Source: Tragulus kanchil (taxonomy: Eukaryota > Chordata > Mammalia > Artiodactyla > Tragulidae). From it: a stretch of DNA of 64,000 bases. How positions within the stretch are numbered: position 1 is the stretch's first letter; each line of letters begins with the position of its first letter. Position numbers and translations under genes: made by a program. The stretch lies in NCBI GenBank assembly GCA_022376925.1, contig JAIOJX010000030.1, positions 168,341,084-168,405,083 on the forward strand, given 5' to 3'. Positions 11,003 to 22,120 of the stretch are shown piece by piece. Under the pieces are notes generated by a model. That model was not told the DNA's origin, ran no database searches, and worked only from the letters and a program-made list of their open reading frames with translations.

Positions 11003-12329
11003 TGTTCATTTTTTTTAGCACAGAATTTGGTAAGCTTTTTTCCAGCATCTTTTTTTTTTTTTTCAAATTCCTAACTAGCTTTCAATCAGACGAGCCCTTT
11101 CTGCTCATTTTGCTATATTTTCATAGATTTTTAAACCATACATAATTGACTTACATATACTCAGGTCACAATTTTGTACCTACTGTGTACTTTATTTGCT
11201 TTAAAAGCTATTATTTTCAGATCACTTTGAACATCTTGTTTGAGGCAAAAATTATAAATGTTCTTTTAAAAAGTTAGTATCTCACAATGAACAAAGAATT
11301 TTCTCTTTTAGTACTGTTACCATTTACGGCTGATAGACCAGATTCAGATGGTTTAACTGATCTAATTTTAAAATTACATTTAGGGGAGAAGAATGTTAAA
11401 TATGTTTCAGAAATCTTAAAAGTAACTGTCATTTATGCACAGATCATAGATGAAAAATGACACATATTTTGTAAAAATTGCAAAAGCCTACAAAAATGAT
11501 AAATCCTCTTTAAAAACAAAAAACTTCAAAGGTACGAGAAGCATTACGAGGTTGGCGAGGGCAGGGCCGAGGGGCAGGAAGGGTGCAATTGCACTGACCT
11601 GCTGCTCCGCTGCCTGCACTGAGACCGTCAGCTCTGTCTCCCAGCACCAAGCCCAGGATGGGCCCACAGCAGGCACTCAAGTATGTAATGAACAAATTCT
11701 CACTGTCAGGACATTTTTCCATTTTCCTTTCAATAACCCGAGGCTCTGAAGGTACCGCAATGTGGCAAGCACAGCAAAGTTGTGACATGCAGTCTAAAAC
11801 TGAGATCTGGCAATTTCCTAGTCCCAGGCTGCCACCCTCATCTATCCCATCACCCCCACACAGAACGAATCCTCAGAAGTTTACTGAAAAAGAAGTAACA
11901 TGATACATACAGATCGCTCTTCTAGGTCTCAAAACGTGCTTAGAAGCCAAGGATCCTGGCACTAATTTTCCTCCTTCTGAGTAAGAGACAGCACCCCCAC
12001 TTCACACATGGGGAGCAAGTCAAGATAGGTATGTAGAGATGTGCTTTGTATACTGTAAGTCAGTGTGTCCAAAACCTCACTATTGTTATTTATGGATATT
12101 TGCAGACCCTTCTTCCTGGAGCTGATATTCCCCTGGGAAGGAGGGAGGGGCTGCCTGCTAAATGGTCCTCAGCTAAGGGTCCAGTACTTTTCTGCTCAGG
12201 TGCCATGGGAATGGAAGGGAAGCCTTCCCCCAAATTGCACGGTAAGAGTTCAGAGGCCCATCCCACGCCCACAAGCAGACTCACTGGCAGGCAGAGTTCA
12301 CTGGGCACAGCACACTGGCTCACACTCAC

Positions 12330-12758
12330 CCTGCACGGTGTCTCATCCAAGTCCCTGTGAAGCTCTTCCAGCAAGGCCACAGCCTCCCCACCACTCTCGG
12401 GGTGATGCAGCTGCACCCAGGTCCGGAGCTCCTCCGGCAGGATGCTCAGGAACTGCTCCAGCACCAGCAGCTCCAGGATCTGGGCCTTTGAAAGAACATC
12501 TGGCCTCAGCCACCAGCGGCAGAGCTCCCGGAGCCGGTTCAGGGTCTCCAGAGGCCCAGAAGACTCGTGGTAGCGAAGCTGCCTAAAGAGCTGGCGGAAC
12601 AGCTCCTGGCCAGGACGATTGAGTGTCTGTGGCCTCGCAGCCGGCAACAAAGTGTAGCTTTCATCCTCTTCTTCCTTCTTTACCATCTGTAGGCGTCCTC
12701 GCTCTCTGGAAGCCTTGGCCTGAGCTGGATGGACAGCGTACCACCTGCCTGGAGGCAT
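12330..12758 (-). CDS. ZNF445: ZNF445 first coding exon with SCAN domain
   Basis: Translation most likely starts at the ATG at 12756-12758 ([17 protein letters not shown]). The codon just upstream is GTG, so an extra Met there would be wrong. [11 protein letters not shown] stretch is followed by a complete SCAN domain of about 85 residues: [47 protein letters not shown] and a C-terminal VALLEEL helix. SCAN mediates dimerisation with other SCAN proteins. The exon ends in phase 0 (TPCR) at a GTGAGT donor. It lies in a duplication-free stretch. The 5' UTR acceptor was not settled; candidate AG sites lie upstream to about 12.9 kb. Confidence 0.93.
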
Positions 12759-13079
12759 CACTCCTGTTCGGGGTCTCCGCAGTAGAGTGCTACCAAGTCT
12801 GCGTTAATTGTGGCTATCAGTGCTGGGCCCTTGGGAGTATCTTTTCAGCACCGCTGAGGACAATGCCATTTGCTGGGACATCAGAAGTCACTGGCAAGAG
12901 ACTGAAATAACCAATGTTACTTTTCAGGAGGGATGTGAGGACAAAGTTACAAACAGGTGCTGTTAGTTAGGATCATTTTTTGTAGTTATGAGGAAAAGGC
13001 CCATGATTGCGCAGTGGAGCCTGTCAGGATCAAGCAGACCAGGAAAAGGGATATTTGTGGTAACCAGAGGCAGGGCTGG

Positions 13080-13215
13080 GGAGGTGGGATGAAGGTAGTC
13101 AAAGGTACAAACTTTCAGTTATGCAATAAATAAGTACTAGGGATGTAATATAGAACATGATAATGATGATTAACCCTGCTGCACATTCTATATAAAAACT
13201 GCTAAGGGGTAGGGG
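13080..13215 (+). mobile_element. L1 3' UTR fragment, left part
   Basis: GATGTAATATAGAACATGATAA-type sequence of mammalian L1 3' ends. It continues at 13835 beyond two inserted SINEs. Copied at 14210. Confidence 0.65.
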
Positions 13216-13466
13216 GAGCTTCCCTGGTGGTCCAGTGGGTAGAAAGTCCACCTTGCAGTGCAGGGAGTGCCAGTTTAATCCCTGGACAGGGAAGATCCCA
13301 CGTGCCACGGAGCAGCTGGACCAGTGTGTCCAGTTGCAAGTTGATGCTCTGGAGTGCATGGCCCCAGAGCTGGTGCTCTGCGGTGGCGAGGCCACTGCAA
13401 TGGGAGGCCCACACGTGTCAAAGAATAAAAGATCGATGAAAATAAATAAAATAAATAAATGTTTAA
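13216..13466 (+). mobile_element. Young tRNA-derived SINE in L1
   Basis: Box B-like GGTTTAATCCC variant (plus strand AGTTTAATCCC). The SINE pair is flanked by AAAAACTGCTAAG at 13194-13206 and 13822-13834. Confidence 0.85.
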
Positions 13467-13469
13467 AAA

Positions 13470-13821
13470 GGGGCTTCCTTGGTAGCTCAGCGGTAAAAGT
13501 GTTCGCCTGCCAATGCAGGAGACACCGGTTCGATCCCTGATCCAGGAGGATCCCACGGGCTGTGGAGCAGCTAAGCCCATGAGCCACAACTAATAAACCT
13601 GTGCTCTAGAGTCTTGGAGTCGCAAATATTGAGCCCATGTGCCTCAACTATTGAAGCCCGTGTGCCCTAGAGCCTGAGTTCCACAACAGAAGTCACCGCA
13701 ACAAGAAGCCTGCTCACCTCAACCAGAGAGTAGCTCCCACTCCGGAAAACTAGAGAAGAGCTGTGGCAGCAGTGAAAACTCAGAATAGCCAAAAATAAAT
13801 AAATAAATAAATATTTTCTTA
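13470..13821 (+). mobile_element. Bov-tA type SINE
   Basis: Head GGGGCTTCCTTGGTAGCTC, box B GGTTCGATCCC, tail CCAAAAATAAATAAATAAAT. Confidence 0.88.
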
Positions 13822-13834
13822 AAAAACTGCTAAG

Positions 13835-14040
13835 AAGATGAAAATCCTAAGAATTTTCATCACAAGAAAAAATTTGTTTCATTTCTTTTATTTTGTATCT
13901 AAATGAGATGATGGATGTTCATTAAACTTACTGTGATAATCATTTTATGTGTATTGTAAGTCAAATCATTATGCTGTCTATATTACACTTATACAGTGCT
14001 GTACGTCAATTATATCCTAATAACACTGGAAGAAAAAAAA
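13835..14040 (+). mobile_element. L1 3' UTR fragment, right part
   Basis: Continues the L1 end (GAGATGATGGATGTTCATTA) and finishes in an A run. Confidence 0.65.
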
Positions 14041-14209
14041 AAACTTTAATTAAAAGCAAAAATCAATGGCTTTAAGTGGAGGTAAATCAAGAAAAGGGAA
14101 TTCATTTTTGTAGTTGTGAGGAAAAGGCCCATGATTGCGCAGTGGAGCCTGTCAGGATCAAGCAGACCAGGAAAAGGGATATTTGTGGTAACCAGAGGCA
14201 GGGCTGGGG

Positions 14210-14343
14210 AGGTGGGATGAAGGTAGTCAAAGGTACAAACTTTCAGTTATGCAATAAATAAGTACTAGGGATGTAATATAGAACATGATAATGATGATTA
14301 ACCCTGCTGCACATTCTATATAAAAACTGCTAAGGGGTAGGGG
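14210..14343 (+). mobile_element. Duplicate of the L1 fragment at 13080
   Basis: Second copy in duplication 5. Confidence 0.65.
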
Positions 14344-14596
14344 GAGCTTCCCTGGTGGTCCAGTGGGTAGAAAGTCCACCTTGCAGTGCAGGGAGTGCCA
14401 GTTTAATCCCTGGACAGGGAAGATCCCACGTGCCACGGAGCAGCTGGACCAGTGTGTCCAGTTGCAAGTTGATGCTCTGGAGTGCATGGCCCCAGAGCTG
14501 GTGCTCTGCGGTGAGCGAGGCCACTGCAATGGGAGGCCCACACGTGTCAAAGAATAAAAAGATCGATGAAAATAAATAAAAATAAATAAATTTTTA
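14344..14596 (+). mobile_element. Duplicate of the SINE at 13216
   Basis: Second copy in duplication 5. One base differs near 14513 (GTGAGC versus GTGGC). Confidence 0.85.
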
Positions 14597-14600
14597 AAAA

Positions 14601-14952
14601 GGGGCTTCCTTGGTAGCTCAGCGGTAAAAGTGTTCGCCTGCCAATGCAGGAGACACCGGTTCGATCCCTGATCCAGGAGGATCCCACGGGCTGTGGAGCA
14701 GCTAAGCCCATGAGCCACAACTAATAAACCTGTGCTCTAGAGTCTTGGAGTCGCAAATATTGAGCCCATGTGCCTCAACTATTGAAGCCCGTGTGCCCTA
14801 GAGCCTGAGTTCCACAACAGAAGTCACCGCAACAAGAAGCCTGCTCACCTCAACCAGAGAGTAGCTCCCACTCCGGAAAACTAGAGAAGAGCTGTGGCAG
14901 CAGTGAAAACTCAGAATAGCCAAAAATAAATAAATAAATAAATATTTTCTTA
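14601..14952 (+). mobile_element. Duplicate of the Bov-tA SINE at 13470
   Basis: Second copy in duplication 5. Confidence 0.88.
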
Positions 14953-14965
14953 AAAAACTGCTAAG

Positions 14966-15175
14966 AAGATGAAAATCCTAAGAATTTTCATCACAAGAAA
15001 AAATTTGTTTCATTTCTTTTATTTTGTATCTAAATGAGATGATGGATGTTCATTAAACTTACTGTGATAATCATTTTATGTGTATTGTAAGTCAAATCAT
15101 TATGCTGTCTATATTACACTTATACAGTGCTGTACGTCAATTATATCCTAATAACACTGGAAGAAAAAAAAAAAC
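14966..15175 (+). mobile_element. Duplicate of the L1 fragment at 13835
   Basis: Second copy in duplication 5. Confidence 0.65.
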
Positions 15176-15214
15176 TTTAATTAAAAGAAAAAAATCAATG
15201 GCTATTTCCACATA

Positions 15215-16160
15215 GTAGAAATGAACAAACCAAAAACCAAATTAAGGAAACAATTCCATTTATAATCACTTGAAAAAGAATTAAAGACTTAGGATGAATT
15301 TAATAAAAGAAGAACAAAGCTTGTACTCTAAAAACTATGAGACAATTGTTAGAATTAAAGCTTTAAATAAATGGAAACGCATTCTGTGTTCAAGGATCAG
15401 AATACAAAACACTATTCAGGTGACAATACTATCCAAATTTATCTATAGATTCCAAAAAGTGTCTATCAGAATCCCAGCTGGTTTCTTCATAGAAACTGAA
15501 AAGCTGATCCTAACATACGGAAACTCAAGAGACCCAGCAATGAAGATCCAATGCAGCCATAAATAAATAAAATTTTAAAAAAGAAAACAAAAACACTAAT
15601 TTGAAAATATACATGCACCCCAATCCTCATAAGAGCATTATATGCAACAGCCAATGCATGGAAGCAATCTAAGTGTCCATTAAGAGATGAATGGATAAAG
15701 TAGATGTGGAATTTTACTCAGTCATAAAAAAGAATAAAATTTTGCCATTTGCAACATGGATGGACCTGAAGGGTATTATGCTGAGTGAAATAAATCAGAA
15801 AAAAATACTGTATGTTATCAGTTAAATATGGAATCTAAAAAATGTGGACTCTAGAAAATAAAAATGTAGAATCTAAAAAAATGAAACAAATGAATAAATA
15901 TAATCAAACAGAAACAGAGAACAAACTAGCAGTTACCAACTGGGAAAGGGTTGAGAGGAGGGGCATGATCAAGGTAGAGATCAAGGGATACAAACCACTA
16001 CATATAAAATAAATAAGCTACAGACATTTATTGTCCAGCATAGGGACTACAGCAATATTTTATAGTAATTTTGAGTGAGAATAATCTATTTTAAAAATCA
16101 AATCACTAAAAATAAAAGAAGTAAGTTGGACGATTCATATTATAATTTCATTACTTTATT
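15215..16160 (+). mobile_element. Degraded L1: ORF2 remnants and 3' end
   Basis: ORF2-like DNA (ACAATTCCATTTATAATCAC) followed by typical L1 3' sequence (CAACATGGATGGACCTGAAG). No long frame survives; internally deleted. Confidence 0.75.
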
Positions 16161-16174
16161 TAAAAAACAAAAAA

Positions 16175-16560
16175 GGGTTACCCAGGTGGCTCAGTGGTAA
16201 AGAATCCACCTGCCTATGCAAGAGATGCAGGAGAGGGGCTTCCCTTGTGGCTCAGTGGATGAGAACCCGTCTGCCAGTGCAGGAGACATAGGTTCGAGCC
16301 CTGATCCGGGAAGATCCCACATACCGCAGAGCAGCTAAACCCACACATCAACAAAGACCCAGCACAGCCAAAAATAAATAAATAAAAGTTTAAACAAACA
16401 AACAAAAAAGAGATGCAGGAGACATGGGTTTGATCCCTGGGTTGGGAAGATCCCCTGCAGGAGGAAATGGCAACCTATTCCAGTATTTCTGCCTGGGAAA
16501 TCCCATGAACAGAGGAACCTGGACGGCTATAGTCCATGGGGTCACATAGCCTAGTAACTG
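16175..16560 (+). mobile_element. Bov-tA/Bov-A SINE interrupted by another SINE
   Basis: Outer element runs 16175-16234 and resumes 16409-16560 (GGAGGAAATGGCAACC, TCCATGGGGTCACATAG). The 14-bp AGAGATGCAGGAGA at 16221-16234 is repeated at 16409-16422 around the inner insertion. Confidence 0.88.
16235..16408 (+). mobile_element. Inner SINE inserted in a Bov-A element
   Basis: Head GGGGCTTCCCTTGTGGCTC, box B GGTTCGAGCCC, A-rich tail. Flanked by a perfect 14-bp target-site duplication. Confidence 0.9.
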
Positions 16561-16589
16561 AGCTTGCACTTTATAAAAAAGCATCATCA

Positions 16590-16750
16590 GGGGCTTCCCT
16601 GGTGGTCCAGTGGGTAAAGAGTCTACCTTTCAGTGCAAGGGGTACCGGTTCGATCCCTGGCCCGGGAAGATCCCACGTGCTGTGGAGCAGCTGGACTGGT
16701 GTGTCCAATTATGAGCCAGAGCTCTGGGCGCATGCGCCTAGAGCCAGTAC
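16590..16750 (+). mobile_element. Young SINE, cut at a duplication junction
   Basis: Head and box B present; ends abruptly at 16750. Full version at 17700. Confidence 0.9.
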
Positions 16751-17270
16751 TATGCAACAGCCAATGCATGGAAGCAATCTAAGTGTCCATTAAGAGATGA
16801 ATGGATAAAGTAGATGTGGAATTTTACTCAGTCATAAAAAAGAATAAAATTTTGCCATTTGCAACATGGATGGACCTGAAGGGTATTATGCTGAGTGAAA
16901 TAAATCAGAAAAAAATACTGTATGTTATCAGTTAAATATGGAATCTAAAAAATGTGGACTCTAGAAAATAAAAATGTAGAATCTAAAAAAATGAAACAAA
17001 TGAATAAATATAATCAAACAGAAACAGAGAACAAACTAGCAGTTACCAACTGGGAAAGGGTTGAGAGGAGGGGCATGATCAAGGTAGAGATCAAGGGATA
17101 CAAACCACTACATATAAAATAAATAAGCTACAGACATTTATTGTCCAGCATAGGGACTACAGCAATATTTTATAGTAATTTTGAGTGAGAATAATCTATT
17201 TTAAAAATCAAATCACTAAAAATAAAAGAAGTAAGTTGGACGATTCATATTATAATTTCATTACTTTATT
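16751..17270 (+). mobile_element. Duplicate of the L1 3' part at 15641
   Basis: Second copy in duplication 6. Confidence 0.75.
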
Positions 17271-17284
17271 TAAAAAACAAAAAA

Positions 17285-17670
17285 GGGTTACCCAGGTGGC
17301 TCAGTGGTAAAGAATCCACCTGCCTATGCAAGAGATGCAGGAGAGGGGCTTCCCTTGTGGCTCAGTGGATGAGAACCCGTCTGCCAGTGCAGGAGACATA
17401 GGTTCGAGCCCTGATCCGGGAAGATCCCACATACCGCAGAGCAGCTAAACCCACACATCAACAAAGACCCAGCACAGCCAAAAATAAATAAATAAAAGTT
17501 TAAACAAACAAACAAAAAAGAGATGCAGGAGACATGGGTTTGATCCCTGGGTTGGGAAGATCCCCTGCAGGAGGAAATGGCAACCTATTCCAGTATTTCT
17601 GCCTGGGAAATCCCATGAACAGAGGAACCTGGACGGCTATAGTCCATGGGGTCACATAGCCTAGTAACTG
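17285..17670 (+). mobile_element. Duplicate of the nested Bov-A/SINE at 16175
   Basis: Same nested structure; inner SINE 17345-17518, target-site duplications at 17331-17344 and 17519-17532. Confidence 0.88.
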
Positions 17671-17699
17671 AGCTTGCACTTTATAAAAAAGCATCATCA

Positions 17700-17976
17700 G
17701 GGGCTTCCCTGGTGGTCCAGTGGGTAAAGAGTCTACCTTTCAGTGCAAGGGGTACCGGTTCGATCCCTGGCCCGGGAAGATCCCACGTGCTGTGGAGCAG
17801 CTGGACTGGTGTGTCCAATTATGAGCCAGAGCTCTGGAGCGCATGCGCCTAGAGCCAGTACTCTGCAACGAGAGAGACCAGTGCAATGGAAGGCCCACAC
17901 AGGCCAAAGAATAAAGATGGATGAAAATAAACAAATAAGAAACCAATGGGGAAAAAAAGGCCAAAATTTAAAAAAT
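17700..17976 (+). mobile_element. Young tRNA-derived SINE
   Basis: Box B GGTTCGATCCC. Flanked by AAAAAGCATCATCA (17686-17699) and AAAAAGCACCATCA (17977-17990), a target-site duplication with one mismatch. Confidence 0.9.
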
Positions 17977-18283
17977 AAAAAGCACCATCAAAGTACTGTG
18001 GTACTGGAATAACAACAGATATACAGAGCAACGAAATAGAATTAAGAATCCAAAAATAAACTCATATATCTATGGTCTACTTATTCTTAAGAGGTGTACC
18101 AAGACCATTCAAATGGAGGAAGAACAGCCTTCTCAGCAAATGGTACTTGGACAACTATATATCTACATGAGTGGAATAAAGTTGGGCCCTTACATAAGAC
18201 AATATACAATTAACTCAAAACGGATCAAAATTCTAAACATAAGAACCTAAAACTATAATATTCTTACCATAAAACATAAGTGT
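17977..18283 (+). mobile_element. L1 ORF2 fragment
   Basis: Sequence such as GTACTGTGGTACTGGAATAA typical of L1 ORF2. Many stops. Copied at 18561. Confidence 0.75.
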
Positions 18284-18560
18284 AGGGTCTTCTCTGGTGG
18301 TCCAGTGGATAAGGACACCGCCTTGCAGTGCAAGGGGCGCCGGTTCGATCCCTGGCCTGGGAAGATCCCACGTGCCGCGGAGCGGCTGGACCGATGTGTC
18401 CAATTGCTGAGCCAGAGCTCTGGAGCGCATGCGCCTAGAGCCGGTGCTCTGCGACGAGAGACCAGTGCAATGGAAGGCCCACACAGGCCAAAGAATAAAG
18501 ATGGATGAAAATAAACAAATAAGAAACCAATGGGGAAAAAAAGGCCAAAATTTAAAAAAT
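18284..18560 (+). mobile_element. Chimeric young SINE between two copies of L1 sequence
   Basis: Left half shares variants with the SINE at 18868 (CCAATTGCTGAGCC); right half shares variants with 17700 (GCGCATGCGCCTAGAGCC). Confidence 0.88.
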
Positions 18561-18867
18561 AAAAAGCACCATCAAAGTACTGTGGTACTGGAATAACAAC
18601 AGATATACAGAGCAACGAAATAGAATTAAGAATCCAAAAATAAACTCATATATCTATGGTCTACTTATTCTTAAGAGGTGTACCAAGACCATTCAAATGG
18701 AGGAAGAACAGCCTTCTCAGCAAATGGTACTTGGACAACTATATATCTACATGAGTGGAATAAAGTTGGGCCCTTACATAAGACAATATACAATTAACTC
18801 AAAACGGATCAAAATTCTAAACATAAGAACCTAAAACTATAATATTCTTACCATAAAACATAAGTGT
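18561..18867 (+). mobile_element. Duplicate of the L1 fragment at 17977
   Basis: Offset 584 bp (duplication 7). Confidence 0.75.
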
Positions 18868-19130
18868 AGGGTCTTCTCTGGTGGTCCAGTGGGTAAGGAC
18901 ACCACCTTGCAGTGCAAAGGGTGCCGGTTCGATCCCTGGCCTGGGAGGACCCTACGTGCCACAGAGCAGCTGGACCGATGTGTCCAATTGCTGAGCCGGA
19001 GCTCTGGAGTGCATGTGCCCAGAGCTGGTGCTCTGCAGCTAGAGGGGCCACTGCGATGGCAGTCCCACACAGGCCAAAGAACAAACATGAATGAAAATAA
19101 ATAAACGAAAGACCAATAGAAGTGCCCCCC
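18868..19130 (+). mobile_element. Young tRNA-derived SINE
   Basis: Box B GGTTCGATCCC, tail with CAAAGAACAAACATGAATG. ATAAGTGTA on both sides looks like a short target-site duplication. Confidence 0.88.
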
Positions 19131-19869
19131 CCAAAAATGTGAAATAATCTTAAAATATATATATATATATATAAGTGTAATATTTTGTGACAATGGATTA
19201 GTAAATAGATTCTACCAAATGCACACCACATGCCAAAAAAGAGAAAAGAATAAACAGATAAATAAGAAGTCATCTAAATTGAAAACTCTTGTGCTTCAAA
19301 GGTCACATGAAAAAGTGAAAAGACAATCCACAGAGTGGGGAAAAAATGTGCAAAACCTGTATCACATAAGGGACAGGTCTCTAGAAAATGTAAATCACTT
19401 ATAATTCAATAATATAATAAAAAGACAACACAATTAAAATGGAACAAAGCTTTCTTTCTCCAAAGAAAATATAAAGATGGCTGAAAAACACAAAGAATAC
19501 TCAACAACATCAGTCATCAGAGAAAAGCAGATCCACACCACAATATGCTACTTCATACCCACTAGGATGGCTAGAATCAAACAGTCAGAAAACAGTATGT
19601 GCTAGTAAAGATGTGAAAGACAGATACTGGAACCCTCATACACTGCTAGTGGGAATATAAACTGTGTATCCACAGTGGAAAACAGTCACATCATTCAGTT
19701 AAACATACAGTTACTATTAATACTGGCAACTCCATTCTTAAATAGACACATACAGCTGTAGCTCAGTATCCAAAGGGGTTTCACACAAAAACAAATTCTA
19801 ACTGCAGACTTAACTTCAAAAACAAATAAGAAGAGTAAGAATCCTGGGGTAAGCAAAGAATTTCTTAAC
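19131..19869 (+). mobile_element. Degraded L1 ORF2 3' region
   Basis: Contains CTGCTAGTGGGAATATAAAC and related L1 DNA; continues beyond SINE insertions to about 22120. Confidence 0.7.
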
Positions 19870-19882
19870 AAAACCAAAGGAG

Positions 19883-20212
19883 AGGGCTTCCCTGGTAGCT
19901 CAGTGGTAAAGAGTTCACCTGCCAATGCAGGAGACAGGCGTTCGATCCCTGATCCGGGAAGATCCCACATGCTGTAGAGCAGCTAAGCCCGTGAGCCACA
20001 ACTATTGAGCCTGTGCTCTAGAGCCTTGGAGTCGCAACTATTGAGCCCATGTGCCCTAGGGCCCGAGTTCCACAACAAGAGAAGTCACCGCACCAAGAAG
20101 CCTACTCACCTCAACTAGAGAGTAGCCCCACTCCCTGCAACTACAGAAGACCCTGCAGCAGCAGTGAAAACCCAGAAGAGCCAAAAATAAATGAAATAAT
20201 AATAATAATAAT
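19883..20212 (+). mobile_element. Bov-tA SINE
   Basis: Flanked by AAAACCAAAGGAG at 19870-19882 and 20213-20225. Confidence 0.9.
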
Positions 20213-20225
20213 AAAACCAAAGGAG

Positions 20226-20670
20226 GGCTTTTCTGATGGCTCAGTGGTAAAGAATCTACCTGCCAATACAGAAGACATGGATCGGATTCTTGGTCTGGGA
20301 AGATCCCACACACCTCCACAATTACTGAGCCTGTGCCCTAAAGCTCAGGAGCTTATAACCTGCATGTGCAGAGCCCACGCTCTGCAACAAGAGAAGCCAC
20401 CACAGGACTTCTCTGGGGGTCCTATGGCTAAGACTCCAGGCTCCCAATGCAAGTTCAATTGCTGGTGTGGAACTAAGATATCATATACCATGTGCGGCAT
20501 GCTCCTTGCCCCGCAAAAAAGAGAAACCACTGCAATGAGAAGCTCACATACTGCAACTAGAGAGTAGCCTCCACTCACCAAAAACTAGAGAAAGTCCACA
20601 CCGCACCAAATACCCTGCACAGCCATAAGTAAATAAATAAAGTTCTATAAAAAAAAAGAGAGAGAGAGAG
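20226..20670 (+). mobile_element. Second Bov-tA SINE at the same site, with an inner SINE
   Basis: Begins right after the second flank; a third AAAACCAAAGGA follows at 20671. A diverged SINE head (GGACTTCTCTGGGGG) at about 20404 suggests a nested insertion. Confidence 0.82.
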
Positions 20671-21011
20671 AAAACCAAAGGAAACAGTTGACCTATGACT
20701 ATGTCTCAGCATTTTTTTAACCTCCTGTTCAAAAAACAATGAACAAAAACACAAATCACTGAACAGAAGTATAAATGTGGCCAGCCACCAGAAAAGGTAG
20801 TTTGAAATTATGCAGTACATCATTCAGTTAAACATACAGTTACTATTAATACTGGCAACTCCATTCTTAAATAGACACATACAGCTGTAGCTCAGTATCC
20901 AAAGGGGTTTCACACAAAAACAAATTCTAACTGCAGACTTAACTTCAAAAACAAATAAGAAGAGTAAGAATCCTGGGGTAAGCAAAGAATTTCTTAACAA
21001 AACCAAAGGAG

Positions 21012-21342
21012 AGGGCTTCCCTGGTAGCTCAGTGGTAAAGAGTTCACCTGCCAATGCAGGAGACAGGCGTTCGATCCCTGATCCGGGAAGATCCCACATG
21101 CTGTAGAGCAGCTAAGCCCGTGAGCCACAACTATTGAGCCTGTGCTCTAGAGCCTTGGAGTCGCAACTATTGAGCCCATGTGCCCTAGGGCCCGAGTTCC
21201 ACAACAAGAGAAGTCACCGCACCAAGAAGCCTACTCACCTCAACTAGAGAGTAGCCCCCACTCCCTGCAACTACAGAAGACCCTGCAGCAGCAGTGAAAA
21301 CCCAGAAGAGCCAAAAATAAATGAAATAATAATAATAATAAT
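21012..21342 (+). mobile_element. Duplicate of the Bov-tA at 19883
   Basis: Second copy in duplication 8. Confidence 0.9.
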
Positions 21343-21355
21343 AAAACCAAAGGAG

Positions 21356-21802
21356 GGCTTTTCTGATGGCTCAGTGGTAAAGAATCTACCTGCCAATACA
21401 GAAGACATGGATCGGATTCTTGGTCTGGGAAGATCCCACACACCTCCACAATTACTGAGCCTGTGCCCTAAAGCTCAGGAGCTTATAACCTGCATGTGCA
21501 GAGCCCACGCTCTGCAACAAGAGAAGCCACCACAGGACTTCTCTGGGGGTCCTATGGCTAAGACTCCAGGCTCCCAATGCAAGTTCAATTGCTGGTGTGG
21601 AACTAAGATATCATATACCATGTGCGGCATGCTCCTTGCCCCGCAAAAAAGAGAAACCACTGCAATGAGAAGCTCACATACTGCAACTAGAGAGTAGCCT
21701 CCACTCACCAAAAACTAGAGAAAGTCCACACCGCACCAAATACCCTGCACAGCCATAAGTAAATAAATAAAGTTCTATAAAAAAAAAGAGAGAGAGAGAG
21801 AG
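21356..21802 (+). mobile_element. Duplicate of the Bov-tA at 20226
   Basis: Second copy in duplication 8; AG run longer by two bases. Confidence 0.82.
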
Positions 21803-21949
21803 AAAACCAAAGGAAACAGTTGACCTATGACTATGTCTCAGCATTTTTTTAACCTCCTGTTCAAAAAACAATGAACAAAAACACAAATCACTGAACAGAA
21901 GTATAAATGTGGCCAGCCACCAGAAAAGGTAGTTTGAAATTCTGCAGTA

Positions 21950-22120
21950 AACCTAAAAATTCACATTACTTATGCCCCTGAAACTTCATTTCTAGGAAGG
22001 GCTCCCTGGAAAAACATCATTTACATGGGTGTTGACTAAAGTACTCTTTGTAATAACATGATATTGGTAATCACCTATTTGTCCACCAATACAACTAAAT
22101 AATAGCGTAGCACGTTATAG
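21950..22120 (+). mobile_element. L1 fragment continuing from 19869
   Basis: TTATGCCCCTGAAACTTCAT and following bases resemble the ORF2 3' end. Confidence 0.5.

Larger units (their letters stand above)
9205..11490. repeat. Direct duplication 4: 9205-10347 and 10348-11490
   Basis: Offset exactly 1143 bp with no indel to 10303/11446. The final 44 bp of the first copy (10304-10347) is a visibly noisy version of 11447-11490, like an unpolished contig end. Confidence 0.97.
12973..15203. repeat. Direct duplication 5: 12973-14071 and 14102-15203
   Basis: Offset 1128-1132 bp with small homopolymer indels; 30 unrelated bases (14072-14101) lie at the junction. Confidence 0.96.
15641..17861. repeat. 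Direct duplication 6: 15641-16750 and 16751-17861
   Basis: Offset 1110-1111 bp, copies abut inside a SINE at a TATGCAACAG-like microhomology, so the SINE in the first copy is cut short. Confidence 0.96.
17872..18890. repeat. Direct duplication 7 (584 bp unit) between SINEs
   Basis: The unit 17872-18300 recurs at 18456-18884. Both ends lie in SINEs, and the middle SINE (18284-18560) mixes variants of its two neighbours. Offset 584 bp. Confidence 0.93.
19688..21948. repeat. Direct duplication 8: 19688-20816 and 20817-21948
   Basis: Offset 1129-1132 bp, copies abut. Differences are one C-run length near 20126 and the length of an AG run near 20660. Confidence 0.96.

Noticed and set aside
12759..12761. 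An extra Met before MPPGRW
   Set aside because: The codon is GTG; the true ATG is 12756-12758.
13470..13600. tRNA gene in a SINE head
   Set aside because: Box A and box B remain, but no cloverleaf can be formed; these are tRNA-derived SINEs.
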